Shown: positions 45,838 to 55,206, counted from the stretch's first letter. The stretch: 64,000 bases of DNA from Planctomycetaceae bacterium (GCA_019636285.1 JAHBXV010000004.1:155835-219834); one strand, 5' to 3'. Notes: a model not told the origin generated them from the letters alone. Program-made: numbers and translations.

Positions 45838-48243
45838 TTACGCCGAGACGAGATTTCCGTCGCGCATCTCTTCCCACTGCTCCATCGTGATGGCGACTTC
45901 GCGGGCCTGGCTGCCGTTGTAGGCGCCGACGATGCCGTCTTCGGCCATCCAGTCGATCATGCGGGCGGCACGGCCGTAGCCAATGCCCATCGCGCGTTGC
46001 AAGAGGCTCGTGCTGCCTCGACCTTCGCGAATGACGATCTCGCAGGCCTGGTCGTACAGGTCATCACGCTCGCGCGGTTCGCTGCTCGCCTTGCCGCCCG
46101 CCTTCGCGGCAGCCGTCACCTGGGCGATTTCGGTCGAGTACTGCGGTTCCTGATCGCTGAAGAACTCAATGACAGTGTTGACCTCTTCGTCGCTGACGAA
46201 TGTCCCCTGCGCCCGGTACAGGTTGCTGGTCCCCGGCGCGAGGTACAGCATGTCGCCGTTGCCAAGGAGTTTTTCGGCACCCATTTCATCGAGGACCACG
46301 CGGCTGTCGACGCGGCTGGAAACCTGGAACGCAATCCGCGACGGCAGGTTCGACTTGATGAGACCGGTGATGACATCCACCGTCGGCTTCTGCGTCGCGA
46401 GCACCAGGTGGATCCCGACGGCTCGAGACTTCTGCGCCAGGCGAATGATGTGTGCCTCCACGTCCTTGCCAGACGTCATCATCATGTCGGCCATTTCGTC
46501 GGCAACGATCACAATGTACGGCATCTGATCCGGAACGCGCTCGGCTTCTTCCGACAGGCGATCGATCCCCAACTTCTGGAGAATGGCGTCCTTACCGAGC
46601 TTGTTGTAGCTGTCCAGGTGTCGCACGCCGACTCGGGCCAAGAGGTCGTAACGCTCCTCCATCTTGTCGACGGCCCAGCCCAGCACGGCTTCGGCCTTCT
46701 TCATGTCGGTAATGACCGGATGCATCAGGTGCGGGATGCGCATATACGGGCTGAGTTCGACCATCTTCGGGTCGATCATCAGCATCTTCACCTGGTCCGG
46801 AGTCCGGGTCATCAGCAGCGAAAGAATCAGCGTGTTGAGACAGACGCTCTTCCCGGTTCCGGTGCGCCCTGCGATGAGCAGGTGCGGCATTTTGCACAGG
46901 TCGACCAAGAGCGGATGCCCGCTGACGTCCTTCCCCAGGAAGAGCGGCAGCCGCAGTTTCTCCATTTGCTCGCCGGCAGATTCCAACAGTTCCTTGAGGC
47001 GCACCATCACCCGCACGTCGTTGGGGACTTCCACCCCCACGGTGTTCTTGCCGGGAATGGGAGCCACCACGCGCACCGAGGGCACCCGCAGCGCGATCGC
47101 CAGGTCTTCCGCCAGCGCGGTCACCTTGTTCAGACGCAGGCCGGCTTCGAGTTCGAGTTCGTACTGCGTGATGACCGGCCCCGTGTCGACTTCGACGACC
47201 TTCACGTTCAGGCCGAATTCCTGGAACGTCTTTTCCAGAGTGGCAGCCACGCTCTGGGCTTTCTTCGCCAATTCTTCGTATGGAAAATCCTCCGCGTCGT
47301 TCAGCAGATCCCAGTCCGGCAACGCATGGGGGCGCGATTCCTGCGCTTCCCCGGCATCCAGCGCGGCCACGACCTTTTCGCGATCCGACGTCAGACGAAT
47401 CGGCGGATTAACCTTGATCGCCGTCTGCACCGGAACGACGTCTTCAGCCACGCTGGTCTCTTCGACATCGTCCGGCGCGAAGATCACAGGCTGTTTGACA
47501 ACCGGTTCGATGGGCGCTTTGAGGATCGCGGCCACAACCGGCTCTTCAGCAACGGCTTCGACTTCGATCACGGGTTCGACGGGCTCCTGTTTGGCGCGAG
47601 GTTTGGGCAACGCCCACAGCATGACGCGAATCATGATCTTGAGCGGCAATACCGAGAGTGCGACAGCCGCGCGCAACAGGCCCCATTCGCCGGTCAGCAT
47701 CAGGCCAGCCGTCCCGACGGCAGCCAGCAGAATCAGGCTTCCGGTGTGCGACAGGTGTTCACCCAGAATCACGGCGAAGTACGCTCCCAGCAATCCCCCG
47801 CTGCCAGAGACGCTCCCCGTCGGCCAGCCGGGAATCAGGATCTGCACGGTGCCGCAGAGGGACAGCAGAACCAGTACAGCTCCGCTCAAACGAGTGACGG
47901 GGTCGGAATAACCACGATCCCGGAACAGCCGATAGTCGAAGACCATCACGCCGACGAGGACGAACCAGCTTCCGAGACCCAGCCAGCCCAGCAACGTGGC
48001 AGCGGCCATCGCACCGACGGGGCCGCACAGGTTGCTGGGTGTCTGCGCGACAGGCCAGACCAGTCCGGCAGCCGTGTCCTCAGCATGAAAACTCGCCAGG
48101 CACAATGCGAGAAAGACCGTCGCGGCGAACACCGCGAGCGCGAGCAGGTCAGTCCTGAGTCTCGCGTAGTCGATCATTTCCACAAACCGGCGGGCATTAT
48201 TGCGGCGCGCACCGCGAGCGGGTCGATTCGGAACAATCGACAT
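45838..48243 (-). CDS. ftsK: FtsK/SpoIIIE-family DNA translocase
   Basis: An 801-residue septal DNA translocase, which pumps chromosomes at division and recruits dimer resolution. N-terminal membrane helices (DLLALAVFAATVFLALCLASF; SWFVLVGVMVFDY) anchor it; a short linker rich in E, V and P follows. The motor has Walker A GRTGTGKSVCLN near residue 460 and Walker B MLMIDPKMVEL, then DEMADMMMTSGKDVE. The gamma domain (DLYDQACEIVIREGRGSTSLLQRAMGIGYGRAARMIDWM) would read chromosome polarity sequences. Planctomycetes usually lack FtsZ but keep FtsK. It is divergent from ettA across 329 bp. Length fits the family, with a short linker. Confidence 0.96.
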   Translation of the reverse strand: MSIVPNRPARGARRNNARRFVEMIDYARLRTDLLALAVFAATVFLALCLASFHAEDTAAGLVWPVAQTPSNLCGPVGAMAAATLLGWLGLGSWFVLVGVMVFDYRLFRDRGYSDPVTRLSGAVLVLLSLCGTVQILIPGWPTGSVSGSGGLLGAYFAVILGEHLSHTGSLILLAAVGTAGLMLTGEWGLLRAAVALSVLPLKIMIRVMLWALPKPRAKQEPVEPVIEVEAVAEEPVVAAILKAPIEPVVKQPVIFAPDDVEETSVAEDVVPVQTAIKVNPPIRLTSDREKVVAALDAGEAQESRPHALPDWDLLNDAEDFPYEELAKKAQSVAATLEKTFQEFGLNVKVVEVDTGPVITQYELELEAGLRLNKVTALAEDLAIALRVPSVRVVAPIPGKNTVGVEVPNDVRVMVRLKELLESAGEQMEKLRLPLFLGKDVSGHPLLVDLCKMPHLLIAGRTGTGKSVCLNTLILSLLMTRTPDQVKMLMIDPKMVELSPYMRIPHLMHPVITDMKKAEAVLGWAVDKMEERYDLLARVGVRHLDSYNKLGKDAILQKLGIDRLSEEAERVPDQMPYIVIVADEMADMMMTSGKDVEAHIIRLAQKSRAVGIHLVLATQKPTVDVITGLIKSNLPSRIAFQVSSRVDSRVVLDEMGAEKLLGNGDMLYLAPGTSNLYRAQGTFVSDEEVNTVIEFFSDQEPQYSTEIAQVTAAAKAGGKASSEPRERDDLYDQACEIVIREGRGSTSLLQRAMGIGYGRAARMIDWMAEDGIVGAYNGSQAREVAITMEQWEEMRDGNLVSA

Positions 48244-48572
48244 AACCCGTTCGGCGGAGCGTTTTCAGTGAAGGCGGGAGGATCACACCCCCCGAGTCGC
48301 GGGCGCACTCGACCCGCACTGAAAACCTAGCACGGATTCCGGGCGACGTTGGAAAAAGGCAACACGGACGTGGCCTCGCATCGACGTCGCTCAGGAATAC
48401 ACCGGTTGTAGGGGTCGATGGCGGCACTCGATGCCCCGGGTTGACGACAACCCGGGGCGAAGTGGGGAAAGTCCGGAAAACCGACATCCTTCCGATTTCC
48501 GCCCCACCCCGTACAATGCTGTTCCGTCACCTACCACCAACCACGACCCACCAACCACTTTTCTTCCCCCCC
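48244..48572. other. Intergenic region between ftsK and ettA
   Basis: About 329 bp with no gene. It contains the palindrome at 48433-48458 and a C/A-rich tract with repeats of CCACCAACCAC (48528-48560) just before ettA. A TACAAT at 48512-48517 could be a -10 element for ettA, but no -35 is evident. Confidence 0.5.
48433..48458. repeat. Family-3 palindrome (copy e)
   Basis: GCCCCGGGTTG and CAACCCGGGGC pair perfectly around ACGA. It lies between divergent ftsK and ettA, where a terminator would be out of place, which argues that the family is a mobile or dispersed element rather than only terminators. Confidence 0.85.
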
Positions 48573-50246
48573 ATGGCCGAACAATACATCTTTCAGATCG
48601 AAGACCTGCGGAAGTTCCACGGCAAGAGCGAAGTCCTGAAAGGGATTTGGCTTGCGTTCTATCCGGGAGCCAAGATCGGCGTCCTCGGGCCGAACGGCGC
48701 CGGTAAGAGCACCCTGCTCCGCATCATGGCCGGTGACGACAAGGACTTCATGGGGACGGCCCGGCTGACTTCGGGCTTTTCACGCTACTACGTTCCGCAG
48801 GAGCCGAAGCTCGATCCCGAACACACCGTGCTGGATGAGTTGAACGAGGCCGTGGGGCCCAAGCGCGCGATCATGCAGCGGTACGACGAAATCAACGCGA
48901 AGTTCGGCGAACCGCTCGAACCGGACGAAATGGAACAGCTCATCGAAGAGCAAGGCAAAGTCCAGGAACAGATCGACGCCTACAACCTGTGGGATCTCGA
49001 TCGCGAACTCGAAGTCGCCGCGGATGCGATGCGGTTGCCCGCGATGGATGCGAAGATCGGCCCCCTCTCCGGGGGCGAAAAACGCCGCGTCGCGCTCTGC
49101 AAGGCGTTGCTCCAGCAGCCCGACCTTTTGCTCCTCGACGAACCAACCAACCACCTCGATGCTGAGTCGGTGGCATGGCTGGAGCGGCATCTGCACGACT
49201 ACAAGGGAACAGTCGTCGCGGTAACCCACGACCGGTACTTCCTCGACAACTCGTGCCAGTGGATTCTGGAACTCGACCAGGGTCGCGGGATTCCCTGGCA
49301 GGGGAATTACTCCTCGTGGCTGGAGCAGAAGCAGGAACGCCTGCGTAAAGAGGAAAAAGCAGCGTCCGCCCGTCAGAAGACGTTGGAGCGCGAACTCGAA
49401 TGGGTGCGGATGTCGCCCAAGGCCCGGCAGGCCAAGAGCAAGGCCCGTCTGAGCGCCTATGAGAAGCTGCTGGCGGAAGAACAGGAATCGCGCGACGAGG
49501 CGATCGAACTGCGGATTCCGCCCGGCCCGCGCCTGGGCGATACCGTCGTCGTCTTCGAGAACGTCACGAAGGCTTTCGGCGACAAGCTGCTGTTCGAGAA
49601 TCTGTCATTCCGGCTGCCGCCAGCCGGAATCGTCGGGGTGATCGGTCCGAACGGGGCCGGTAAGACGACCATGTTCAAGCTGATTCTCGGTTCGGAGAAG
49701 CCCGATTCGGGAACGGTCACCGTGGGCAACACGGTCAAACTGGCCTATGCCGAGCAGAACCGCGAAACGCTCGATGGTGAAAAGACCGTCTACGAGAACA
49801 TCTCCGGCGGTCATGACAACCTGAAGTACGGCGACGTCATCATCAACAGCCGGGCGTACTGCGGAAAGTTCAATTTCCGCGGCCCCGATCAGCAGAAGCA
49901 GGTCAAGTACCTCTCCGGCGGGGAGCGCAACCGCTTGCTGCTGGCCACCACGTTGACGGTCGGCGGCAACCTGCTGCTGCTCGACGAACCGACGAACGAC
50001 TTGGATGTCGACACGCTGCGTTCCCTCGAAGAAGGTCTGCTGAACTTCTCCGGTTGCGCGGTGGTCATCAGCCACGACCGCTGGTTCCTCGACCGCGTGG
50101 CGACGCACATCCTCGCGTTCGAGGGGGACAGCGAAGTTTACTGGCACGAAGGGAACTTCGAGTCGTACGAAATCATGCGCAAGCAACGCCTCGGAGCCGA
50201 CGCCGATCAGCCGCACCGGATTAAGTACCGCAAATTGGCGAAGTAG
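48573..50246 (+). CDS. ettA: Energy-dependent translational throttle protein EttA (ABC-F ATPase)
   Basis: A 557-residue ABC-F protein with two ATP-binding cassettes and no membrane part. Walker A motifs are [11 protein letters not shown] (~39-49) and [11 protein letters not shown] (~358-368); signature motifs are [11 protein letters not shown] and [11 protein letters not shown]; Walker B sequences are [11 protein letters not shown] and [11 protein letters not shown]. The linker [21 protein letters not shown] carries the P-site-tRNA interaction motif. EttA binds the ribosome E site and gates entry into the elongation cycle according to ATP/ADP. Length agrees exactly with typical EttA (about 555). 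ATG 48573 begins the first cassette directly; an upstream in-frame ATG (48441) would lie in the low-complexity tract. Confidence 0.97.
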   Translation: MAEQYIFQIEDLRKFHGKSEVLKGIWLAFYPGAKIGVLGPNGAGKSTLLRIMAGDDKDFMGTARLTSGFSRYYVPQEPKLDPEHTVLDELNEAVGPKRAIMQRYDEINAKFGEPLEPDEMEQLIEEQGKVQEQIDAYNLWDLDRELEVAADAMRLPAMDAKIGPLSGGEKRRVALCKALLQQPDLLLLDEPTNHLDAESVAWLERHLHDYKGTVVAVTHDRYFLDNSCQWILELDQGRGIPWQGNYSSWLEQKQERLRKEEKAASARQKTLERELEWVRMSPKARQAKSKARLSAYEKLLAEEQESRDEAIELRIPPGPRLGDTVVVFENVTKAFGDKLLFENLSFRLPPAGIVGVIGPNGAGKTTMFKLILGSEKPDSGTVTVGNTVKLAYAEQNRETLDGEKTVYENISGGHDNLKYGDVIINSRAYCGKFNFRGPDQQKQVKYLSGGERNRLLLATTLTVGGNLLLLDEPTNDLDVDTLRSLEEGLLNFSGCAVVISHDRWFLDRVATHILAFEGDSEVYWHEGNFESYEIMRKQRLGADADQPHRIKYRKLAK

Positions 50247-50330
50247 CCGAGAGGGGCGTCAATGTTGACCGAGACACATCCGCGAGAGTCTATTATCCTC
50301 TGATGAAGGGGTTTTCGAGGAGACAAGCTC

Positions 50331-50717
50331 ATGGCCAATTCCGTTGCTGAACTGGTTCCGTTCACCGCGAGCCAGGTCGCCGACTGGCTGCGACACCAGG
50401 ATCCGGATTCGTGGTGGAGAGTCGACGGTGAACCGGAGATCGCCGGTTGCGTGGCACTCCCCGCGCTTGCAGGGGACCTCGCGAAATGGTTTGAAGATCA
50501 AGGGACGCGTCCGATTTTTGTCGCGCTGCAAGATTCAACCGCATCCAGGAATTCGGCCAACCGCAAAGAATTAAGAGACTTCGAAACCGAGTGGTTTGGA
50601 ATTACCCCGGCTCTTCAATTGGCATGGTCCGACGACCATGAAAAGCTCTGGGATCTTGTGCGTGACCCGGACGTTGAGAAGTGGGTCGATGAGATGTCCA
50701 CCCAGCCGAAGGAGTGA
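50331..50717 (+). CDS. Hypothetical protein paired with HEPN-like gene
   Basis: A 128-residue soluble protein with a good GAGGAGA ribosome site 9 bp before ATG 50331. It is Trp-rich (DWLRHQDPDSWWRVDG; AKWFEDQG; EWFGITPALQLAWSDDHEKLWDLV) and acidic. I do not recognise it. Its stop is 3 bp before the TTG start of the next gene, and the AAGGAG of that start lies inside this gene's last codons. This coupling suggests a two-gene unit in which this protein may act as antidote or partner to the HEPN-like product. It lies between ettA and a third oxidoreductase. Confidence 0.7.
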   Translation: MANSVAELVPFTASQVADWLRHQDPDSWWRVDGEPEIAGCVALPALAGDLAKWFEDQGTRPIFVALQDSTASRNSANRKELRDFETEWFGITPALQLAWSDDHEKLWDLVRDPDVEKWVDEMSTQPKE

Positions 50718-50720
50718 GCA

Positions 50721-51590
50721 TTGCCGCTGCCCGGTCTGAGCTATCTCAAGCAATATGTTCTCCGGCTGCCCACCAAAACCACCAATCTACCAAGCGAAGC
50801 CGAAAGCCCCCTCGCACACTTCGAGAGAGCGACATCCGACGCCTTCAACCTGCTTGTCTATTTTGACAATCTCGTTGATTCGGCACCGGCTCCCAGGCAC
50901 GCACAGGCATTGGCCGGTCATCGCCGTCGCCTCGCAACGATGTCTCTCCTGGCCGTCATTGAGTCTTTTGAACGATTTCTTAAGGAACTGGCGGCCATTT
51001 GCGTGGACGAAATTGGCCCCCGGATTCTTGATGATCGGCTCGATAAATTCTCGGCAAGCTCGTCGGCAGCGGCTCTCCACTTTCGGGACGGCGGAAGTCT
51101 GGGACGGTTCCTGTGCGAAAGTTTGACCTGGTGCGACTGCGAGTCAGCGAACACACGCTTTCGTTTCTTGCTGAGCAGCCCTTGGCAGGACGGAAAATTC
51201 TATGTGTTTCCGAAGACCGCGCAGCAGTTGCCCCTTTCACTTCAGGATCGCTATGAGACCGTTCAGACGCTTTGGCAGGTTCGCCACTGCATTGCGCATA
51301 GTGTCGGAGTGATCTCGCGTAGCGATGCCAGGAAGTTCCAATTGCTCACCAGATCCAGAATCGATGGGCAACGGTTGCTCGATCCGGCACGCAAGGATGT
51401 CTGGTACGCGAAGATGTACCTTGAGAACACCGCAAAAGAAATTAATCGGGAGGTCAAGGACCGGGTCTGCGAACTCCTGACTGGACTTCACGTCGCCAAT
51501 CCGACGCTGCTTCAACCGACCGAAACGTCTCAGCGGCTCGACGCCATCTTCGCACTGCCTTGCACAATCGCCGGCGTCGCCAGCCGATGA
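50721..51590 (+). CDS. HEPN-like protein with R-x4-H motif
   Basis: A 289-residue helical protein with LTIL-type buried helices (FERATSDAFNLLVYFDNLV, ATMSLLAVIESFERFLKELAAI) and the motif WQVRHCIAHSVG (Arg188 to His193, R-x4-H), the hallmark of HEPN ribonuclease toxins. The order of features, with an N-terminal long helix, a central FRFLLSSPW segment and the R-x4-H helix, recalls the RiboL-PSP-HEPN/MAE_28990 group. HEPN proteins often cleave RNA in toxin-antitoxin, anti-phage or abortive systems. Assignment is by motif recall, so moderate. The TTG start at 50721 has AAGGAG at the right spacing and starts 3 bp after the upstream gene's stop. G+C is a little below that of neighbours. A later start at ATG 50940 would remove the first helices. 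Confidence 0.65.
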   Translation: MPLPGLSYLKQYVLRLPTKTTNLPSEAESPLAHFERATSDAFNLLVYFDNLVDSAPAPRHAQALAGHRRRLATMSLLAVIESFERFLKELAAICVDEIGPRILDDRLDKFSASSSAAALHFRDGGSLGRFLCESLTWCDCESANTRFRFLLSSPWQDGKFYVFPKTAQQLPLSLQDRYETVQTLWQVRHCIAHSVGVISRSDARKFQLLTRSRIDGQRLLDPARKDVWYAKMYLENTAKEINREVKDRVCELLTGLHVANPTLLQPTETSQRLDAIFALPCTIAGVASR

Positions 51591-51637
51591 TTGTTTTCGT
51601 CCGCCGACGGCGTCGTCGGCTTTTCATTGATGGCGAA

Positions 51638-52744
51638 TCAGCCCAGGTTCTGCGTCACGCTGACCCACTGGCGGGTTTCGTTTGACTGGAGGACAGCGTC
51701 GGCGACGGCCTGCGCGCTGGCACCGTGGTCGAAACCTGGCACAGCGTCGCGGCCTTCGACGATCGCCGAGACGAACTCCCAGACGAGGTCGTAGCGGAAG
51801 ACCGTGCTTGGCTTGCCATCCTTGGGATCGCGCGGGCTGTCAGCGGGCTTCAGGAATTCAGCCGGAACCTCCACCTTCTGCATCGACCCGCCGTGTTTGC
51901 CGACGAGGATGTGGTTCGGGTCGACAAGCTGGTAAACGGCCGAGCCTTCCGACCCGTTAATTTCCGCCCACTCGAAGCCGACCCCTTCGTTGTGGTGCCC
52001 CTTCATCAGGGTGCTGCCTTCCCAGACGCCGACCGCGCCGGAGGCGAACCGACCGATCATGGCCGACCAGTCGTCGACATCCGATGGTTCGCACGGCTTG
52101 CCATCGGGCGTGGAGGTTCGCGGGGCGAATGTTGCAACGGCGCCGCAGACATCGGTAATCGGCCCGAGCAGGTCCTGCGCGAAGTCGATGCGGTGAATAG
52201 TCATATCGTACAGGTCGCCCGCACCGGCAAGGTGCTTGTACTGTCGCCAACCCCAACTCGTTTCCGGCAGATCGAGAAACCGCTGGCTGCGGAAGTGCCG
52301 CGGCGTGCCGAGCGCGCCTGAACGCAACAAATGTTTGAGGTACAGCATCGACGGCGCGAACCGATAGGTGAAGGCCGTCATGTGGCGGACACCCTTGTCG
52401 CGGGCGGCCCGGTACATTTCGGCTGCTTCCTCGAAGCTGAGGCCGAGCGGCTTCTCGGCCATCACATGCTTGCCGCCGGCGATGCACGCCAGGGCGATCG
52501 GCTTATGCGTGAAGTTGGGCGTCGCGATGATGACCGCATCGATCTCGGGATCGGCGGCGATTTCTTCGTACGACGTCGTGTACTTGGCCGGACCCCATTG
52601 CGACTTGCGCTGCTCCAGCAGTTCGGCGTTGGGATCACAAACGGCAGCCAGCGTGGCGCGGGGATCGATGTTGATGCCGGGGACGTGATGGAAGTCCGAG
52701 ACCAGCCCTGCTCCGATGATGCCAATTCGTACGCGATCCGCCAT
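51638..52744 (-). CDS. Cytoplasmic Gfo/Idh/MocA family oxidoreductase
   Basis: A 368-residue NAD(P)-dependent oxidoreductase with no signal peptide, unlike the two Tat-type relatives here. Rossmann motif RIGIIGAGLVSDFHHVPG, then EIDAVIIATPNFTHKPIALACIAGGKHVMAEKPLGLSFEEA (the EKP motif has the catalytic Lys). The C-terminal domain has YKHLAGAGDLYDMTIHRIDFAQDLLGP and GNWEG-type strands. Family members act on inositol, glucose, galactose and related compounds. ATG 52744 starts the conserved fold. It stands alone; a terminator hairpin (52797-52827) and the CCA gene precede it. Confidence 0.94.
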   Translation of the reverse strand: MADRVRIGIIGAGLVSDFHHVPGINIDPRATLAAVCDPNAELLEQRKSQWGPAKYTTSYEEIAADPEIDAVIIATPNFTHKPIALACIAGGKHVMAEKPLGLSFEEAAEMYRAARDKGVRHMTAFTYRFAPSMLYLKHLLRSGALGTPRHFRSQRFLDLPETSWGWRQYKHLAGAGDLYDMTIHRIDFAQDLLGPITDVCGAVATFAPRTSTPDGKPCEPSDVDDWSAMIGRFASGAVGVWEGSTLMKGHHNEGVGFEWAEINGSEGSAVYQLVDPNHILVGKHGGSMQKVEVPAEFLKPADSPRDPKDGKPSTVFRYDLVWEFVSAIVEGRDAVPGFDHGASAQAVADAVLQSNETRQWVSVTQNLG

Positions 52745-52796
52745 GGTTCTTCATCCGCTGTCTGATGACCGTGAAATCAATCGTCATGGAATCAAA

Positions 52797-52827
52797 GAAG
52801 CCCAGGGATAAGAAATCCCTGGGCTTC
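52797..52827 (-). terminator. Intrinsic terminator after the CCA-adding enzyme gene
   Basis: GAAGCCCAGGGAT and ATCCCTGGGCTTC pair over 13 bp around a 5-nt loop. On the minus strand the stem is followed by TTTGATT, so it probably stops transcription from the gene that ends at 52982 before the oxidoreductase gene starts at 52744. Confidence 0.7.
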
Positions 52828-52935
52828 CGTGTTGAGCATCAACGATGCAACTCCGGAAAGAATTGTGCCAACCCGCGTCGGGGGCCGCAACTGACCGGGA
52901 TGCCTCAGGTTGCAGAATTTTAAGGTACATCGCGT

Positions 52936-52970
52936 GCCCCCGTAGCCGCGACCCACCGGGGAGCGCTGCC
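52936..52970. repeat. Dispersed repeat, family 2 (copy c)
   Basis: The core TAGCCGCGACCCACCGGGGA followed by GCGCTGCC matches the copy at 34742-34775 exactly. It is again about 11 bp beyond the stop of a minus-strand gene, here the CCA-adding enzyme. Confidence 0.82.
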
Positions 52971-52981
52971 CTTCCGAACGG

Positions 52982-54220
52982 TCAACCACTTTCGCCCCCG
53001 CCCAACTGCCGCGCGAGAAGAATCGCGGCGTCAGCCGAGTCGATCTCCCCGTTTAACTGCGCATCGCGGACCTGTTCGAGCACGTCCTTGAAGGCCGGTC
53101 CCGGCGAGAGCCCCAACCCGATCAGGTCATTCCCGGTCAGAAGCGGCGGAGGATCCAGTTCCTCGGGGGGCGTTCGCGCCAGAAACTCCTCGCAATGCAG
53201 AATCGCGTGCAGATCCCGTCCCTGTGCAAGTCTCTGTGCCCGAGCCAGTTGCAGCAACTGGCGGCTGTCGGGGTGGGCAAACAACCGCTTGAGCCGAGCC
53301 ATCGACCAGGTGGCCGCTTCGTCCAAAGTCGAAGACTCCTCGACGAGCCAGACAATGCGGTTGGTTTCGTGATTCGAGAGTTTCAGACGGCGACAGATCG
53401 GCCGAACGATGGCCGTGACTGGCAGTTCACTTAATAACGCCGCCAGTCCGAGTTCGAATCCGCTTTTCGGGGGGAGCAGATGCAGCCGCTCACCGGCGCG
53501 CTCGCGGCTGGCGGGGTCGTCGGGCAATTCCGGAAAAACGACCGCCAGCAGGCCGCACTCGTCCAGCATTCGCATCGCCCGGCGGCGGTGGGGATGGCTG
53601 AGCATCTTCCGCAGTTCCTGGGCAATCCGCTCGGCACTGACGACCAGCAGTTCCCCGGCCATTTCACGAACAGCCTCGGCCGTTCGTGGTTCCAGCTCAA
53701 ATTCGAGCGTCGCCGCGAACCGAACGGCTCGCAGCAGGCGTAACTTGTCTTCGCGAAAGCGCTCCCGAGGTTCTCCGATCGCCCGAATGACACCGGCCGC
53801 CAGGTCGGTTTCGCCATGCACATAGTCGAGCACGCGCGATTCGAGGGGATCGTAAAACATCCCGTTGATGGTGAAATCGCGGCGCAGGGCGTCCTGTTCG
53901 GGCTCGCAGAACGCGACACTCGCGGGGCGGCGGCCATCGTGGTAGGGCCCCTCTTTGCGGAACGTCGCCACCTCGACCTGCACGTGATCGGGGCCGAGGA
54001 CAATCATCACGCCGAAACTCGCCCCGACGGCCAGCGTGCGACGGCGGCCGAACAGGTCGCGGACCTGCTCCGGAGTCGCGTTGGTGGCCACGTCGAAGTC
54101 CTGTGGCTCGCGGCCCAGCAGCAGATCGCGCACACAGCCTCCCGCGAACAGGGACTGAAATCCCTCGCGACGCAGACGCTCAACAACTTCGGTGGCAAAT
54201 TCTCGGGCGGGATGTGTCAT
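52982..54220 (-). CDS. CCA tRNA nucleotidyltransferase / poly(A) polymerase-like
   Basis: A 412-residue class II nucleotidyltransferase. The head domain is diagnostic: FAGGCVRDLLLGREPQDFDVATNATPEQV with the GG and DxD catalytic motifs, then GASFGVMIVLGPDHVQVEVATFR and RRDFTINGMFYDPLESRVLDYV-GE. The neck follows (IGEPRERFREDKLRLLRAVRFAATLEFEL) and a helical C-terminal tail. Such enzymes add CCA to tRNA 3' ends or poly(A) tails; the two activities cannot be told apart here without tests. No HD domain is visible, so it is not the HD-fused type. ATG 54220 (MTHPAREFA) is preferred over the in-frame ATGs at 54229-54259. Confidence 0.92.
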   Translation of the reverse strand: MTHPAREFATEVVERLRREGFQSLFAGGCVRDLLLGREPQDFDVATNATPEQVRDLFGRRRTLAVGASFGVMIVLGPDHVQVEVATFRKEGPYHDGRRPASVAFCEPEQDALRRDFTINGMFYDPLESRVLDYVHGETDLAAGVIRAIGEPRERFREDKLRLLRAVRFAATLEFELEPRTAEAVREMAGELLVVSAERIAQELRKMLSHPHRRRAMRMLDECGLLAVVFPELPDDPASRERAGERLHLLPPKSGFELGLAALLSELPVTAIVRPICRRLKLSNHETNRIVWLVEESSTLDEAATWSMARLKRLFAHPDSRQLLQLARAQRLAQGRDLHAILHCEEFLARTPPEELDPPPLLTGNDLIGLGLSPGPAFKDVLEQVRDAQLNGEIDSADAAILLARQLGGGESG

Positions 54221-54382
54221 GGCTGGCATCATACTTGAAGTCGCAAGCGAGGCCGCCACCCACGCAGCCCCGTCAGACGAAAAATACCGCTCACGCGATT
54301 TGTCGGGAATATGGGGCTTGGCCTATGGATCAAGACGTTGTGCGGGTACCGCCAACACGATTCGTCGAGCGGAGAACGGTCC

Positions 54383-55192
54383 ATGGCACAGTGTTTCGCC
54401 AATCTGGGGTGTGTCGTCTTCCTGGCTCTTGGCTGCGGTCAGGCCGCGATATCGCCGGCAGGAGATTCGAGCACGGCGGTCAATTCGGCTCAACCCCGTG
54501 CGATCATTCGTCAATCATCGCTGGTCCTGCGCGTTGAGAATCTGGAAGCCTGCGGTTCGGAATTGGTTCGGGCCACATCGCAATTTGCTGGCTTCGTGGG
54601 CGATTCGACGGTCGGTTACGAATCCGGCGTCGCCTCCTGGACCGTTCGCGTTCCAGCCGATCAACTCGATGCGTTCCTGGTGGAAGCGCGCAACCTTGGA
54701 CGGCTGATGAGCGAAACGACCACGCAGGAAGATGTCTCCGAACAGGTCGTTGATCTCGAAGCGCGGCTGACGAGTAAACGCCTCGAAGAGAAGCGCCTGC
54801 AAAATCTGATTACCGAGCAGACCGGCGCGCTGGAAGACGTGCTGGCGGTCGAGCGCGAGCTGAGCCGTGTTCGGGAAGAGATCGAGCGGGCCGAGGCGAG
54901 TCAGCGATCATTCACGGATCGGATTGCATTGGCGACGGTGCGCATCGAGGCTCGTCTGCTCGAAAGGCTTCCGATTGTCGCCAATGCCCCGTTCGGCCAG
55001 CAGATGGCGGAGACGTTTTCCGATTCGTGGCGGGTACTACTCTTGTTGCTGAAAATGGGGTGCCTGACCATCGTCGCGCTTGTTCCGTGGACGCCTCTGG
55101 CAACGATCTTCGCCCTGGTGGCCTGGCGTCTCTCTCGTCACTCGCGACCTCGTCGGCCCGTCGAACTGGGGACATTCATCGATCCCGCCTGA
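54383..55192 (+). CDS. DUF4349-type lipoprotein
   Basis: A 269-residue exported lipoprotein. The N-terminus MAQCFANLGCVVFLALGC ends in a lipobox Cys. The core is typical of DUF4349: RQSSLVLRVENLEACGSELVRA, SWTVRVPADQLDAFLVEARNLG, ETTTQEDVSEQVVDLEARL, then a coiled coil (EEKRLQNLITEQTGALEDVLAVERELSRVREEIER) and a C-terminal membrane helix (LLLLLKMGCLTIVALVPW). The family has no proven function. A GGAGA site 7 bp before ATG 54383 fixes the start better than an in-frame ATG at 54311. It is divergent from the CCA-adding enzyme gene. Confidence 0.9.
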   Translation: MAQCFANLGCVVFLALGCGQAAISPAGDSSTAVNSAQPRAIIRQSSLVLRVENLEACGSELVRATSQFAGFVGDSTVGYESGVASWTVRVPADQLDAFLVEARNLGRLMSETTTQEDVSEQVVDLEARLTSKRLEEKRLQNLITEQTGALEDVLAVERELSRVREEIERAEASQRSFTDRIALATVRIEARLLERLPIVANAPFGQQMAETFSDSWRVLLLLLKMGCLTIVALVPWTPLATIFALVAWRLSRHSRPRRPVELGTFIDPA

Positions 55193-55206
55193 CGTTGACC
55201 TAATTA

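Noticed and set aside
45835..48330. Long open plus-strand frame opposite ftsK
   Set aside because: The reading frame is open because of high GC and strong codon bias of ftsK on the minus strand; the translation is His/Arg/Gln-rich with no family likeness.
43488..48458. Possible CRISPR array
   Set aside because: Hairpin copies are irregularly spaced over 5 kb with genes between them, not regular 30-40-bp spacers.
50331..51590. Recent horizontal insertion of the HEPN-like cassette
   Set aside because: There is no integrase, direct repeat or tRNA end at its borders. The slightly lower G+C alone is not enough to claim transfer.
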